NCBI RefSeq assembly: GCF_009831575.1
Contig: NZ_WUUT01000001.1
Location: 186,001 to 250,000 of the forward strand
DNA: 64,000 nt
Origin: Halovenus carboxidivorans
GTDB lineage: Archaea; Halobacteriota; Halobacteria; Halobacteriales; Haloarculaceae
Direction: 5' to 3'
Position 1 is the first letter of the stretch; each line of letters opens with the position of its first letter. Made by a program: the position numbers and the translations under genes. The notes beneath the pieces were generated by a model, which saw only the letters and a list, made by a program, of their open reading frames with translations, was not told the origin of the DNA and did not search any database. Shown here piece by piece: positions 49,242-59,011 of the stretch.

Positions 49242-50385
49242 GACCGTACACGTCCGTATCCGGGTTGAAATTCGACCAGCCGGTCCAGAACAGCGGCGGG
49301 TGTTCGTTGGCCCTGTCCAGACGCTGTCCCCTGTGGGGGCCATCAATCGCCTCACCGGTCCGGCGCAGCCACCGGGAACCTCCTCCGCGGAACGTCTCTC
49401 GGTCACTCGCCTCGAACACTAGCGTTTCGCCGCCGACCCGTCTATCGTACGCCGTCAACGTGTCGTCCGCTGCGATAGAGACGACCACCGGAAGCGACCC
49501 GACCCTGTCGTTGATGACGCCTTCTTTCTCGACGACGTGGAACGGATAGGCTCTCGCCTCATCATCTGCCTCGACGCCGACGACCATCGTCTTTCCGTAG
49601 AGTCCGTTGCCGCGGTTGTCTCGTCCGATGAGTTGGTCCTCGCGTTCGTAGGAGTACTTCGAGTCGAAGTAATCGAACGACAGCGGCGACTCGGCGATCA
49701 GCCCCGACTTCGGCGGGGGTAACAGCACCGCCGTCCCCGGATGTGTCTCCTGCCAACTGCCCCAGTCGGTCAGCGTCACGGGGACGAGGTCGAGTCGCTC
49801 ACCGACCCGCGGACCGCGGATCGCGGTGGCGAGTAACTGACTCCAGAGGCTCTCTGTCGCCTCGTCGTACATCACGAGATCGTTCCGCCAGAGCTTCCCG
49901 GAGACGCCGAATCTCGTCTCCTCGCCGTCCACAGTGCGCTCGACGACGACCCCACTGCCGCAGAGCACGCAGTAGGTCACGGCGATCGGACCGCCGAACT
50001 CGTCGTTGACGATCTCGTGACGGTTGAGGATCCGCAACGGGTACGCGCGTGCTTCCCCGTCGCGTTCGACGCCCAGAACCGGCGACTCCGCCGGCAGCCT
50101 CGGATCGTCGACTCCGTCCGGATCGAGTCCACTCCAGTCCTCCGCGAAGGCCGGATCGACGATTGCAGGGATCCCGTCCGTCGGAAGCGGCCGGCGGATC
50201 TCCTCTCCCGGGACCGGTAACTCGACACCGTCGACGACGGTTTCGACGCCGCCCGGTGTTCGCACCGGTATGCGCTCGCGCACCTCGTCAGTCTCCTCGT
50301 CGTCCTCCCGCGTGACGCCGGTACAACCCGCTGTGGCGATGGCTCCGCCGGCAACGAGCGAGCGAAGGAGTCGGCGCCGTTCCAT
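49228..50385 (-). CDS. DUF3179 lipoprotein
   Basis: 385 residues with a signal and lipobox (RRRLLRSLVAGGAIATAGC). The DUF3179 signatures are VNDEFGGPIAVTYCVLCGSG, with a CxxC pair, FGVSGKLWRNDLVMYDEATESLWSQ, and a repeated VEADDEARAYPFHVVEKEGVIND. The two cysteines could bind metal or be the redox substrate of the neighbouring TlpA-like protein. The family's function is not established. It is the first gene of a three-gene operon with tlpA and ccdA. Confidence 0.8.
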   Translation of the reverse strand: MERRRLLRSLVAGGAIATAGCTGVTREDDEETDEVRERIPVRTPGGVETVVDGVELPVPGEEIRRPLPTDGIPAIVDPAFAEDWSGLDPDGVDDPRLPAESPVLGVERDGEARAYPLRILNRHEIVNDEFGGPIAVTYCVLCGSGVVVERTVDGEETRFGVSGKLWRNDLVMYDEATESLWSQLLATAIRGPRVGERLDLVPVTLTDWGSWQETHPGTAVLLPPPKSGLIAESPLSFDYFDSKYSYEREDQLIGRDNRGNGLYGKTMVVGVEADDEARAYPFHVVEKEGVINDRVGSLPVVVSIAADDTLTAYDRRVGGETLVFEASDRETFRGGGSRWLRRTGEAIDGPHRGQRLDRANEHPPLFWTGWSNFNPDTDVYGLDPK

Positions 50386-50728
50386 GTGTCATCCTATCGC
50401 TCCAAGAGTATGTACCGCATGCGCTTTGGTACCACTGCTGCAAGAGCGCTCGACCGCCAAGAAACAGGCTGTCTCCGACCGCCGCCGAACCCGCTCGACT
50501 CCGACGACCGCATCGGCGGTGCTGATTCCCCTCTCAGAGGCCAGGCCAGTGACACAGAATTCCCGTGAAATTGCGTAGCTGCGGCCGTGACGGTGCGGAT
50601 TATCTGTCGAGCTACGGCCGGATGGTAAAAGTGGTACACATATGTCACGTCTGCGTTCCGGGGTGTCTCCAGTCGTTTTCTGTGGTTCGTGATAACGACT
50701 AACTCTTATTGGATAATCTACCTATTTG
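50386..50728. other. Intergenic region upstream of the acetone carboxylase genes
   Basis: About 340 bases between divergent operons. A TATA-like CTCTTATTGG lies about 20 bp before the ATG at 50729 and is the likely promoter of the acx operon. The remainder is GC-rich without a gene I can support; TAGCTGCGGCCG (50576) and GAGCTACGGCCG (50612) form an imperfect direct repeat that could be a regulator site. Confidence 0.4.
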
Positions 50729-52900
50729 ATGGCGAGTTCAGAAGACGATCCCTCAGAGCACCACAACGCAGAGATACTGTCCATCGACGCCGGCGGGACG
50801 ATGACAGATACCTTCCTCATGGACTCCAACGGCGAGTTCACGGTCGGCAAGGCGAAGACGACCCCGGACGACGAGTCCCGAGGCTTCATTCGGTCTTCAC
50901 AGGACGCCCTCGAAGACTGGGACCTGAGCGTCGAGGAGGGGTTCCCCAATCTGGTGTCGACAGTGTACTCCGGGACAGCCATGCTGAACCGTCTCGTCGA
51001 GCGAGAGAGCGAGGTCGACGTCGGCATCCTCATCACCGGCGGGATGGAGGACACCCTCCGGATGGGGCGGGGCCGGCAGTCCTACACCGGCTACTCCTAC
51101 TCCGACCGGCTGCACGTCAACACCCACAAACACCCCGAGCCGCTGATCCCCCGAAACCAGATCCGCGGCGTGCGCGAACGGATCGACGTCAAGGGGAACA
51201 CGCTCGTCCCGCTGTACGAGGACGACGTCCGCGAGGGGGTCAACGATCTCCTCGATCAGGAGGTCGACCACATCGTCGTCATGTATCTCCACTCGTACAA
51301 GAACGGCGAACACGAACACCGCACCCAGGAGATCGCCGAGGAGATCATCGACGAGCGCGGGATGGACACGTCGGTGATGCTGTCGAGCGAGTACTACCCG
51401 ACGCTGAAGGAGTCCGAGCGGCTGAACACCGTCACGGCGGAGGCGTTCGCGGCCGAGCCCTCGCGCGACCAACTCACGAACATCCAGGAGTCCGTCGACG
51501 AACAGGGCGGCAACGTCGGCGTGCGGGTCATGGCGAGCCACGGCGGCACCATCGACATCCACGCGAACGAGTTGGCGCGGACGCTGATTTCCGGCCCGAT
51601 CGGGGGGATGATCGGCGCCAACTACTTCGGCGAAAAACTCGGCTACGAGAACCTGGTCTGTACCGACATCGGCGGGACCAGTTTCGACATGGGGATCATC
51701 ATCGACAACGACTGGCAGATCGATTACAGCCCGGAGATGGCCCGGCTGTTGCTCTCGTTGCCGATGGTCAACATGGAGAGCGTCGGCGCGGGGACCGGCA
51801 GTTACGTCCGGGTCAACCCCACCTTCGACAAGATCGAACTCGGCCCCGAGAGCGCGGGTGACCAGGTCGGAGTCAGCGCCGTCGAGACCGACGTCGACAC
51901 GGTCACTGTGACAGACTGTCACGTCGCGATGGGGTGGATCAACCCCGAGAACTTCCTCGGTGGGGACATGCCGATCGATCGCGACGTGGCCGAACAGGAG
52001 ATCACAGAGCAGGTCGCGGAACCGCTCGGCATGGGGGTCTACGAGGCGGCCCAGGGCGTGATCGACATCCTCGAAAGCAAACTCCGAAACGATCTCGAAG
52101 CGGTCGTCACAGGCGAGGGATACGCCCCGTCGAACTTCAAGTGTCTCTCCTACGGCGGCGGCGGCCCAGTCCACACCGCGGGATACACCAAGGATCTCGG
52201 CTTCGACGAGGTGCTCATCCCCGAGTGGGCCGCCGGCTTCTCGGCGTTTGGCTGCGGTGCGGCCGACTACGAGTACCGCTACGACCAGACGACCAGCATC
52301 GACATCGATCCCGACCTCTCGATGGAAGAGGCCGCTGCGACCGCCGGCGAGGAACTCACCGAGGTCTGGAAGAACCTCGAACGGAAGGTCGAAAACGAGT
52401 TCGAGAACAGCAATATCGGCCGCAGCGAGATCGACTTCCAGTACAACATTCTCGGCCAGTACCAGGGCCAACTGAACAGCATCGACATCGAGTCACCGGT
52501 CGCCCGCGTCGACACGCCGGAGAAACTCGAACGGCTGATCGACACCTTCGAGGAGGAGTACCGGCGGACCTACTCCGAGGAGGCCCGGTCGCCGGAACTC
52601 GGTCACACCGTCACTCAGGCCTCCGTTCGCGGCGTCCGCGACGTGGTCAAACCCGAGATTCCGACCGAACCGACCCAGGGACCGGAGCCGCCCGAAGACG
52701 CGTTCAAGGAGACCCGGGAAGCGTACTGGGACGGCGAGTGGCTGGAGACGCAGATCTACGACCTCCACGCGCTCCAGCCGGGCAACGAACTCACCGGCCC
52801 CGCGATCATGGAGGGCGCTGCGACGACCTACGCGCTCCCGCCGGACTGTGAGACCTACCTCGACGAGCACCGCGTCCACCACCTGAGCAGAATCGAGTGA
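50729..52900 (+). CDS. acxA: Acetone carboxylase beta subunit (HyuA-like)
   Basis: 723 residues with an ATPase-like HyuA fold: the phosphate loop SIDAGGTMTDTFLMD at the start, GTAMLNRLVERE, then the second motif CTDIGGTSFDMGIIIDND and LSYGGGGPVHTAGYTKDLG. Hydantoinase A and acetone carboxylase beta subunits share these. The following genes are an alpha (HyuB-like) and a gamma subunit in the acxABC order, which points to acetone carboxylase rather than hydantoinase. In the known enzyme this subunit uses ATP to activate bicarbonate and the ketone. A TTG at 50726 is adjacent but ATG 50729 is better. Confidence 0.85.
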   Translation: MASSEDDPSEHHNAEILSIDAGGTMTDTFLMDSNGEFTVGKAKTTPDDESRGFIRSSQDALEDWDLSVEEGFPNLVSTVYSGTAMLNRLVERESEVDVGILITGGMEDTLRMGRGRQSYTGYSYSDRLHVNTHKHPEPLIPRNQIRGVRERIDVKGNTLVPLYEDDVREGVNDLLDQEVDHIVVMYLHSYKNGEHEHRTQEIAEEIIDERGMDTSVMLSSEYYPTLKESERLNTVTAEAFAAEPSRDQLTNIQESVDEQGGNVGVRVMASHGGTIDIHANELARTLISGPIGGMIGANYFGEKLGYENLVCTDIGGTSFDMGIIIDNDWQIDYSPEMARLLLSLPMVNMESVGAGTGSYVRVNPTFDKIELGPESAGDQVGVSAVETDVDTVTVTDCHVAMGWINPENFLGGDMPIDRDVAEQEITEQVAEPLGMGVYEAAQGVIDILESKLRNDLEAVVTGEGYAPSNFKCLSYGGGGPVHTAGYTKDLGFDEVLIPEWAAGFSAFGCGAADYEYRYDQTTSIDIDPDLSMEEAAATAGEELTEVWKNLERKVENEFENSNIGRSEIDFQYNILGQYQGQLNSIDIESPVARVDTPEKLERLIDTFEEEYRRTYSEEARSPELGHTVTQASVRGVRDVVKPEIPTEPTQGPEPPEDAFKETREAYWDGEWLETQIYDLHALQPGNELTGPAIMEGAATTYALPPDCETYLDEHRVHHLSRIE

Positions 52901-52918
52901 GAGCGGTTACCCGCTCTC
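52899..52918 (+). terminator. Hairpin overlapping the acxA stop codon
   Basis: GAGAGCGG-TTAC-CCGCTCTC is a perfect 8-bp stem with a 4-base loop starting within the stop codon. No T-run follows, so it is more likely an attenuator or RNA-processing site between acxA and acxB than a full terminator. Confidence 0.5.
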
Positions 52919-53026
52919 GTACAGCGATGCATCTATTCCGACGCTCGGTTCGCTGGCGGCGGGGTAGGTGCACTGTACGAGCCCGCATCTGGCTCCGAGC
53001 AGATGCACTAACCACGACACCACACT

Positions 53027-55549
53027 ATGAGTTCAGAACACGAATCAGGGGAGAGCTTCCCCCACATGCGACGCGAGCAGGAACGAGTTCGCGAAAAGAA
53101 ACAGCAGGGTGACGGAGTCGGCTGGGACGGCAAAACACTCCGCGAGCAACTCGAAGAACTCGAAGCCAAAACCGAGGAAACGGATCACTACGCGGGCTTC
53201 GAGCGACTCGAGTTCAAAAGCGAGGAGCCGATCGAGTACGAGCAGATGTTCGCTCAACTGCGCGGCGACCTCGTGACCGCCCGCGAAACCTCCAAAGAGG
53301 TCGCGGCGACCCCGATCGTCGAACAGGAAGGGGAGCTTTGCTACGGGCTCTTTACGCCGGAGGGCGACTCTATCGCCGTCTCGACCGGAATCATCGTGCA
53401 CATCCACACGATGAGCGAGGCGATCAAGTACATGATCAACCACGACTACGAGGAGAGTCCCGGTATCGAGCCCGGCGATATCTTCGTCAACAACGACCCC
53501 CACGTCGGCGACGTCCACCCGTGCGACATCATGACACTCATCCCCATCTTCCACGAGGGGGAACTCGTCGCCTGGGCCGGCGGGGTGACCCACGTCATCG
53601 ACACGGGAGCGATCGGGCCGGGCAGTATGAACGTCTCCCAGGCCTCCCGTTTCGGCGACGGGGCGCAGTACACCGCTCGCAAGATCGGCGAGGACCTCGA
53701 AATCTACAACTCCTGGAAGAACGACTTCCCCGACAAGACCCGCACGCCGGATTTCCTGAAACTCGACGAGAAGACCCGGATGACCGGCTGTCTGATGATC
53801 CGGGACGCGGTGTTCGACATCATCGACGAGTACGGCGTCGAGAAGTTCAAACAGCTCTCCAGAGAGGCCGTCGAGGACGGCCGCCGCGGGTTCGGCAACC
53901 GGATCCGGAAGACGATGCTGCCGGGCACGTACCGCGGGGCTTCCTTCGTCGACGCGCTCTACGAAGGCCAGGGCAACCTCACCCGGGAGTACGCCAACGA
54001 GAACCACATCATGCACGCGCCCTCGGAGCTACACGTCCGGGAGGACGGATCTTTCCAGGTCTCCTTCGAGGGGGCGAACAAGTGGGGCTGGCACCCCTAC
54101 AACTGCACGCCGGCGGCCATCCAGGGCGGCATCTGGGTGATGCTCACGCAGACCGTCATTCCAAACGCCAACGTCAACGACGGAGCCTATTACGCCTGTG
54201 ACTTCCACCTGCCCGTGGGGTCGTGGGCGAACACCCAGAACACCGAGACGGCTCACGCCTACGCCTGGCACTTCCTGGTCTCGGCGTGGGCACCGCTGTG
54301 GCAACACCTGTCACGAGGGTACTACGCCCGTGGCTTCTGGGAGGAGATCAACGCCGGCAACGCGAACACCTCGAACTGGCTGCAGGGCGGTGGCATCGAC
54401 CAGTTCGACAAACTCCACGCCGTCAACTCCTTCGAGTCGGCCTGTGAGGGGGTCGGCGCCCGCTACGTCGAGGACGGGGAACCCCACGCAGCAGCTATCT
54501 GGAACCCGGAAGGCGACATGGGTGACGCCGAGGTCTGGGAGATGACCGAACCCCTCCCGTTCCTCGGCCGGGCCGTCAAGCCCAACACCGGCGGTGCGGG
54601 CCGAAAGGCCGGCGGCGCGGGCTTCGAGTCGATGCGGACGGTCAAAGATGTCAGCAGGTGGCTGCTCTACGAGATGGGTAACGGCTACATGACCAGCGAC
54701 GGCGGGCTCTTCGGCGGCTACCCCGCCGCGTCGGGATACATCCTCAACGCCCAGGACACCGACCTGAAAGAACGGTTCGAGAACGGTGAGGAGTACCCCC
54801 AGCACGACCTCGACCCCGAAAGCGGGGAGTTCGAGTCGAAAATCGACGGGGAGATCACCCGCCGGCCGGAGGGGATCAGCACGCCCAAGGAGTTCGACGA
54901 CTACGACATGTACCTGAACTACCTCCGGGGCGGCTCGGGCCTCGGCGATCCTCTGGAGCGTGACCCGGAAGACGTGCTCTCGGACATCCACGACGGCTAC
55001 GTGCTTCCCCGCCACGCGAAAGACGCCTACGCCGTCGTCGTGAACAAGATCAGCGACGAGGCCAAGCACAACTCCGCCGTCCAGGGAGAGTGGACGGTCG
55101 ACGAGGAAGCGACCGAGGAACTCCGAGAGGAACGGATGGAAGAGCGCGCCGAGAAGGCCCAGCCGGTCTCGGAGTGGTACGAACAGCAGCGCGAGCGCAT
55201 CCAGAACGAGGAGGACCTCATCGACGACGTGAAGAAGACCTACGAGAGCAGCATGCGGATGAGCGCGCAGTTCGAGGAGTTCTACCTCGACTTCTGGGAC
55301 CTCCCGGAGGACTTCGCGTACAGTCTGAGCGAGAAGGCCGAGCGCTCGCTGGAAAACCGGTTCAAGAGCGGAACGAAACAGAAGTGGAAGAACCCGACGA
55401 CGAGCCACGAGACCTGGCTCGGCGTCGGCCGCGACGACGAGCCGGAGGTGCCGTACACGTGGACCGCAGAGCGCTCGATCCGCGACCTCCCGACCCCCGA
55501 AGCATCGTTCGGCGACAACATCGCCGGAACAGCCACCGACGACGACTAA
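53027..55549 (+). CDS. acxB: Acetone carboxylase alpha subunit (HyuB-like), copy 1
   Basis: 840 residues. An acidic N-terminal extension leads into the HyuB/alpha fold (RGDLVTARETSKEVAATPIV, VNNDPHVGDVHPCDIM, GAIGPGSMNVSQASRFGDGA). Long conserved stretches around WHPYNCTPAAIQGGIWVM and DGGLFGGYPAASGYI are those of acetone/acetophenone carboxylases. The subunit holds the Mn-containing carboxylation site in the known enzyme. It is 127 bp downstream of acxA and 14 bp before acxC. A paralogue lies at 59467-61980. Confidence 0.85.
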   Translation: MSSEHESGESFPHMRREQERVREKKQQGDGVGWDGKTLREQLEELEAKTEETDHYAGFERLEFKSEEPIEYEQMFAQLRGDLVTARETSKEVAATPIVEQEGELCYGLFTPEGDSIAVSTGIIVHIHTMSEAIKYMINHDYEESPGIEPGDIFVNNDPHVGDVHPCDIMTLIPIFHEGELVAWAGGVTHVIDTGAIGPGSMNVSQASRFGDGAQYTARKIGEDLEIYNSWKNDFPDKTRTPDFLKLDEKTRMTGCLMIRDAVFDIIDEYGVEKFKQLSREAVEDGRRGFGNRIRKTMLPGTYRGASFVDALYEGQGNLTREYANENHIMHAPSELHVREDGSFQVSFEGANKWGWHPYNCTPAAIQGGIWVMLTQTVIPNANVNDGAYYACDFHLPVGSWANTQNTETAHAYAWHFLVSAWAPLWQHLSRGYYARGFWEEINAGNANTSNWLQGGGIDQFDKLHAVNSFESACEGVGARYVEDGEPHAAAIWNPEGDMGDAEVWEMTEPLPFLGRAVKPNTGGAGRKAGGAGFESMRTVKDVSRWLLYEMGNGYMTSDGGLFGGYPAASGYILNAQDTDLKERFENGEEYPQHDLDPESGEFESKIDGEITRRPEGISTPKEFDDYDMYLNYLRGGSGLGDPLERDPEDVLSDIHDGYVLPRHAKDAYAVVVNKISDEAKHNSAVQGEWTVDEEATEELREERMEERAEKAQPVSEWYEQQRERIQNEEDLIDDVKKTYESSMRMSAQFEEFYLDFWDLPEDFAYSLSEKAERSLENRFKSGTKQKWKNPTTSHETWLGVGRDDEPEVPYTWTAERSIRDLPTPEASFGDNIAGTATDDD

Positions 55550-55563
55550 CGAGGTGAGTACAC

Positions 55564-56073
55564 ATGCCAGATTCATACCCACGCGAACACATCGAAGACC
55601 TCGTCGACGACAACTTGGAGTGGAGCCAGTTGCACAACATGATGAGCGACTTCAAGGACGCCGACCGGTTCCAGCAGGTCCGGGACGTGTTACAGGAGCG
55701 GGTCGACTGGGACGACCCGATCATCATCCCGTACGCGGAACACCTCTACGTGGTCGCGAAATCCGAGGACCGGTGGGTCATCAAATGTGACTGCGGCCAC
55801 GAGTTCTGCGAACACGACGAGAACTGGAAAGCGGACGCGCTGATCAACGTCCGCGACTCCGAGGAGGAGTATCTGGAGATCTACCCGGAGGACATGCACC
55901 CCCACCCGGAGTACATGGAACTGCGGGAGTTCTTCTGTCCGGGCTGTAAGACCCTGCTCGAAGTGACCAACGTCATGCCGGGCTATCCGCTCATCCACGA
56001 GTTCGAGCCCGACATCGAGACCTTCTACAACGACTGGATCGACGAGCCGATTCCGACGCCGGAGACCGCGTAG
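55564..56073 (+). CDS. acxC: Acetone carboxylase gamma subunit
   Basis: 169 residues. The zinc-binding cysteines and histidines characteristic of this small subunit are in KCDCGHEFCEHDENWKADAL and FFCPGCKTLLEV, with the family's EIYPEDMHPHPEYMELREF between. Gamma subunits occur with acetone and related ketone carboxylases but not with hydantoinases, so this gene decides the annotation of the operon. It starts 14 bp after acxB. Confidence 0.9.
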   Translation: MPDSYPREHIEDLVDDNLEWSQLHNMMSDFKDADRFQQVRDVLQERVDWDDPIIIPYAEHLYVVAKSEDRWVIKCDCGHEFCEHDENWKADALINVRDSEEEYLEIYPEDMHPHPEYMELREFFCPGCKTLLEVTNVMPGYPLIHEFEPDIETFYNDWIDEPIPTPETA

Positions 56074-56111
56074 CCTCTCCGACCCCTACCGCATTCGATC
56101 ATCCCCAATTC

Positions 56112-57689
56112 ATGGTACCCCAGAGTCCACCGACGCTGAACCACCTCTACGAGTCGGTTCTCCGGCGATACGAGGGCGATCCGGCGCTCACCTTCGAGGG
56201 CGAGACGCTCACCTACGGCGACCTCGACGAGCGTTCCTCGCGGCTCGCCAACGCGCTCGTCGACCTCGGACTCCGACCCGAGGAGCGCGTGGGCGTCCTG
56301 CTGTCGAACTGCCCGGCGTACGCGGTCACCGACATCGCACTCGCCCGTGCGGCCCTCGCGAAGGTCCCGCTGAACGACATGCTGTCCGCGGACGACATCG
56401 AGTACATGCTCGAAAACAGCGACGCGAGCGCGCTCGTCGTCGGTCCACCGTTCGGAGAGACAGTCCAGACAGTCGCACCGAACGTGTCGACGCTCGACAC
56501 CGTCGTCACCGTCGGGACGACCACCGTCCCCGACCTGACTGACAGCCACGAAGTCGTCTCGCTCGCGTCCCTCCTCGACGGACACGACCCCACGGCCCCC
56601 CAGCGTCCGGTCTCGCAATCGACCCTCGCTGCCGTCTTCCACACTGGCGGGACGACCGGCGATCCGAAAGGGGTGAAACACAGCCAACGCAACCTCGCCC
56701 TCAACGCCTTCGCCCACGCCATCGAACTGGACATCCAACCGCAGGACCGATTGCTGCTGATGACGCCGCTGCCACACTCGGCGGGGCTGGTCATGGCGGG
56801 CGGACTGACCCAGGGCAGCCATCACACGATCACTCAGGGGTTCGACGCCGAGGAGGCGCTTGCGACCATCGAACAGGAATCCATCTCGTGGACGTTCATG
56901 GTGCCGACGATGGTGTATCGCATCCTCGATACCCTCGACCGGCAGGAGTACGACACGTCGTCGCTGGAAACGCTCGTCTACGGCGCGGCACCGATGAAGC
57001 CGGATCGACTCCGCGAGGGACTGGACAAACTCGGCGACGTGTTTCTCCAACTCTACGGCCAGTACGAGACGCCCGACCTCATCACGGTGTTGCCGAAAGC
57101 CGCCCACGATCCGACAGACGAACAACGACTGTCCTCGTGTGGGCTTCCGACGACGCTGTGTGAGGTGAAAATCGTCGACGAGGACGGCACAGAACTCCCA
57201 CCCGGCGAGGTTGGCGAGATTCTGGCCCGCGGCGCGTACTCCATGGACGGCTACTACGAGATGCCCGAGAAGACGGCCGAAACGATGGAGGACGGCTGGA
57301 TTCACACCGGCGATATCGGCAGGATGGACGAGGACGGCTACGTCTACATCGTCGACCGGGACTCGGACGTGATCGTCAGCGGCGGGATGAACGTCTACTC
57401 GGTCACCGTCGAGGAGGTGATCCAGCGACACGATCAGGTCGCGAACGTCGCGGTCATCGGTGTGCCCGACGACGAGTGGGGCGAGGCAGTGAAAGCCGTC
57501 GTCGTCCCGGCCGGCGATACCGTCGACCGGGCGGGGATCCGTTCGTTCTGTCGCGACCGACTCGCCGACTACGAGGTCCCGAAATCGGTCGACGTCGTCG
57601 AGGAACTCCCGACGACGCCGTACGGCAAACTCGACAAAAAGCGCCTCCGGGAGCCGTACTGGTCGGATCAGTCCCGGCAGATCAGCTGA
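56112..57689 (+). CDS. AMP-forming acyl-CoA synthetase, probably acetoacetate-activating
   Basis: 525 residues of the ANL superfamily. Motifs: AVFHTGGTTGDPKGVKHSQ (A3), QLYGQYETPD (A5), GWIHTGDIGRMDEDGYVYIVDRDSD (A7-A8) and the A10 Lys in PYGKLDKKRLR. It lies directly after acxC on the same strand. Acetoacetate made by the carboxylase must be activated to acetoacetyl-CoA, so this is the natural substrate to propose; it is inferred from context. It ends 2 bp before the VOC gene. Confidence 0.85.
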   Translation: MVPQSPPTLNHLYESVLRRYEGDPALTFEGETLTYGDLDERSSRLANALVDLGLRPEERVGVLLSNCPAYAVTDIALARAALAKVPLNDMLSADDIEYMLENSDASALVVGPPFGETVQTVAPNVSTLDTVVTVGTTTVPDLTDSHEVVSLASLLDGHDPTAPQRPVSQSTLAAVFHTGGTTGDPKGVKHSQRNLALNAFAHAIELDIQPQDRLLLMTPLPHSAGLVMAGGLTQGSHHTITQGFDAEEALATIEQESISWTFMVPTMVYRILDTLDRQEYDTSSLETLVYGAAPMKPDRLREGLDKLGDVFLQLYGQYETPDLITVLPKAAHDPTDEQRLSSCGLPTTLCEVKIVDEDGTELPPGEVGEILARGAYSMDGYYEMPEKTAETMEDGWIHTGDIGRMDEDGYVYIVDRDSDVIVSGGMNVYSVTVEEVIQRHDQVANVAVIGVPDDEWGEAVKAVVVPAGDTVDRAGIRSFCRDRLADYEVPKSVDVVEELPTTPYGKLDKKRLREPYWSDQSRQIS

Positions 57690-57691
57690 CC

Positions 57692-58117
57692 ATGGTCTCC
57701 AAAATCGACCACCTCGGCGTCCTCGTCGAGGACATCGACGAGAACCGGGAGCTGTTCGAACTCCTCGACGTACCCGTCGGTCGCGTCGAACGCGTCCCCG
57801 CCTTCGGCGTCGACATCGCGTTCATCCGGGTCGGTGAGAGCCTCGTGGAACTGGTCGAACCCGTCGACCGGGAGACGGCACTCGCCGACGACCTCGACGC
57901 CGCACAGCAGTCCGCGCTGTTGCACCACGTCGCCTTTCGCGTCGACGACATCGAGGCCACGCTGGCGACGCTCCGACGCGCTGGCGTTGCGCTCGCCGAC
58001 CAGCGCCCTCGCCGGGGCGCCGGCGATGCCGCGGTCGCGTTTCTCGACCAGCGGGCGGGAAACGGCGTCCGCGTCGAACTCGTCGAGCGGGAGACGGACG
58101 TACAACTCCGGGACTGA
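57692..58117 (+). CDS. VOC-family protein, methylmalonyl-CoA epimerase-like
   Basis: 141 residues with two beta-alpha-beta-beta-beta modules: KIDHLGVLVEDIDENRELFE and LLHHVAFRVDDIEATLATL. His in the first module and His plus Glu in the second (VRVELVERE) are the usual metal ligands. The sequence resembles methylmalonyl-CoA epimerase, but a role within a ketone operon might be an isomerase or lyase step on an acyl-CoA. Two bp after the synthetase gene, so co-transcribed. Confidence 0.75.
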   Translation: MVSKIDHLGVLVEDIDENRELFELLDVPVGRVERVPAFGVDIAFIRVGESLVELVEPVDRETALADDLDAAQQSALLHHVAFRVDDIEATLATLRRAGVALADQRPRRGAGDAAVAFLDQRAGNGVRVELVERETDVQLRD

Positions 58118-58330
58118 TCCTGTCGGAGATATAAAAATAAAACATATACCGACAGTGTTCGTGGTAATTGTTACCTTGGTAAACACCGTGCATACGGTCA
58201 CCTGCCTCTCGACCCGATAGCCCGGTTCGGACAGCGGTTCACGACGATCTGGAACCCGAGACGCCCGCGCGGCGTGTGACGTGGCGGAGACAGTCTATGA
58301 CAGACAGAGACACACCGACAGTTTGAATGG

Positions 58331-59011
58331 ATGCTCAGAATCGAATTCCAGATACAGCCGGCCGGCATTTCCTCGAAACTGTTCGGTCTCGAGGAGCAGG
58401 TGCGCAGTATCGAGATCGACAACGCACTGCCGGTGACGGGCGACCGCATCTTCCTGTTTCTGACGGCGCAGTTCGACGCCGATGTCTCGGAAGAGCGGCT
58501 CGCGAGTCAACTCCCCGAGACGCAGATCGTCGATATGGCGAAAGCGGAGGTGAACCAGCACACGTACTATCTCGGCGTCATCGTCGACATCTCCGAGGCC
58601 TCGGTGCTGGCTCTGCTGACCGAGCACAGGGCGATTCCGCACAGAATCGTCGGACGAAACGCCCACCTCGATGTCATCGCCACGGTACGTGACTGGAACC
58701 ACCTCAAGGATGTCGCCGGCACGATAGAGGACGAGCACGGCTCGCTCGAACTCGTCGGGACGACCCAGACCGAGACGATCGGGTTCCCCCTGGGCGGGAA
58801 CAAGGTCAAACAGAGCATGTCGGGCAAACTCTCCGACAAGCAGTTGGAGGTGCTGGAGACGGCCTACCGGATGGGATACTTCAGAGTTCCCCAGGAAGTG
58901 ACCGCCGAAGAGATCGCAAACGAGCTGGATATCAGTCGCTCGACGCTCAGCGAGCGCCTTCGCCGGGTCGAACACAACTTCTGTGAACTCCTGTTCGGGC
59001 CACAAGAATGA
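58331..59011 (+). CDS. Bat-type HTH-10 transcription regulator
   Basis: 226 residues. The N-terminal 150 residues form a sensor-like domain (LRIEFQIQPAGISSKLFGLE, DVIATVRDWNHLKDVAGTIE). The C-terminal HTH-10 is LSDKQLEVLETAYRMGYFRV with the recognition part TAEEIANELDISRSTLSERLRRVEHNF. These are haloarchaeal-specific activators that sense small molecules. Its place between the two halves of the acx locus suggests it controls it, perhaps by binding a ketone or CoA ester. It overlaps the next gene by four bases. Confidence 0.8.
   Translation: MLRIEFQIQPAGISSKLFGLEEQVRSIEIDNALPVTGDRIFLFLTAQFDADVSEERLASQLPETQIVDMAKAEVNQHTYYLGVIVDISEASVLALLTEHRAIPHRIVGRNAHLDVIATVRDWNHLKDVAGTIEDEHGSLELVGTTQTETIGFPLGGNKVKQSMSGKLSDKQLEVLETAYRMGYFRVPQEVTAEEIANELDISRSTLSERLRRVEHNFCELLFGPQE

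Noticed and set aside
50729-55549. Annotation of acx genes as hydantoinase/oxoprolinase HyuA-HyuB
   Set aside because: The third gene is an acetone carboxylase gamma subunit, which hydantoinases and oxoprolinases do not have.
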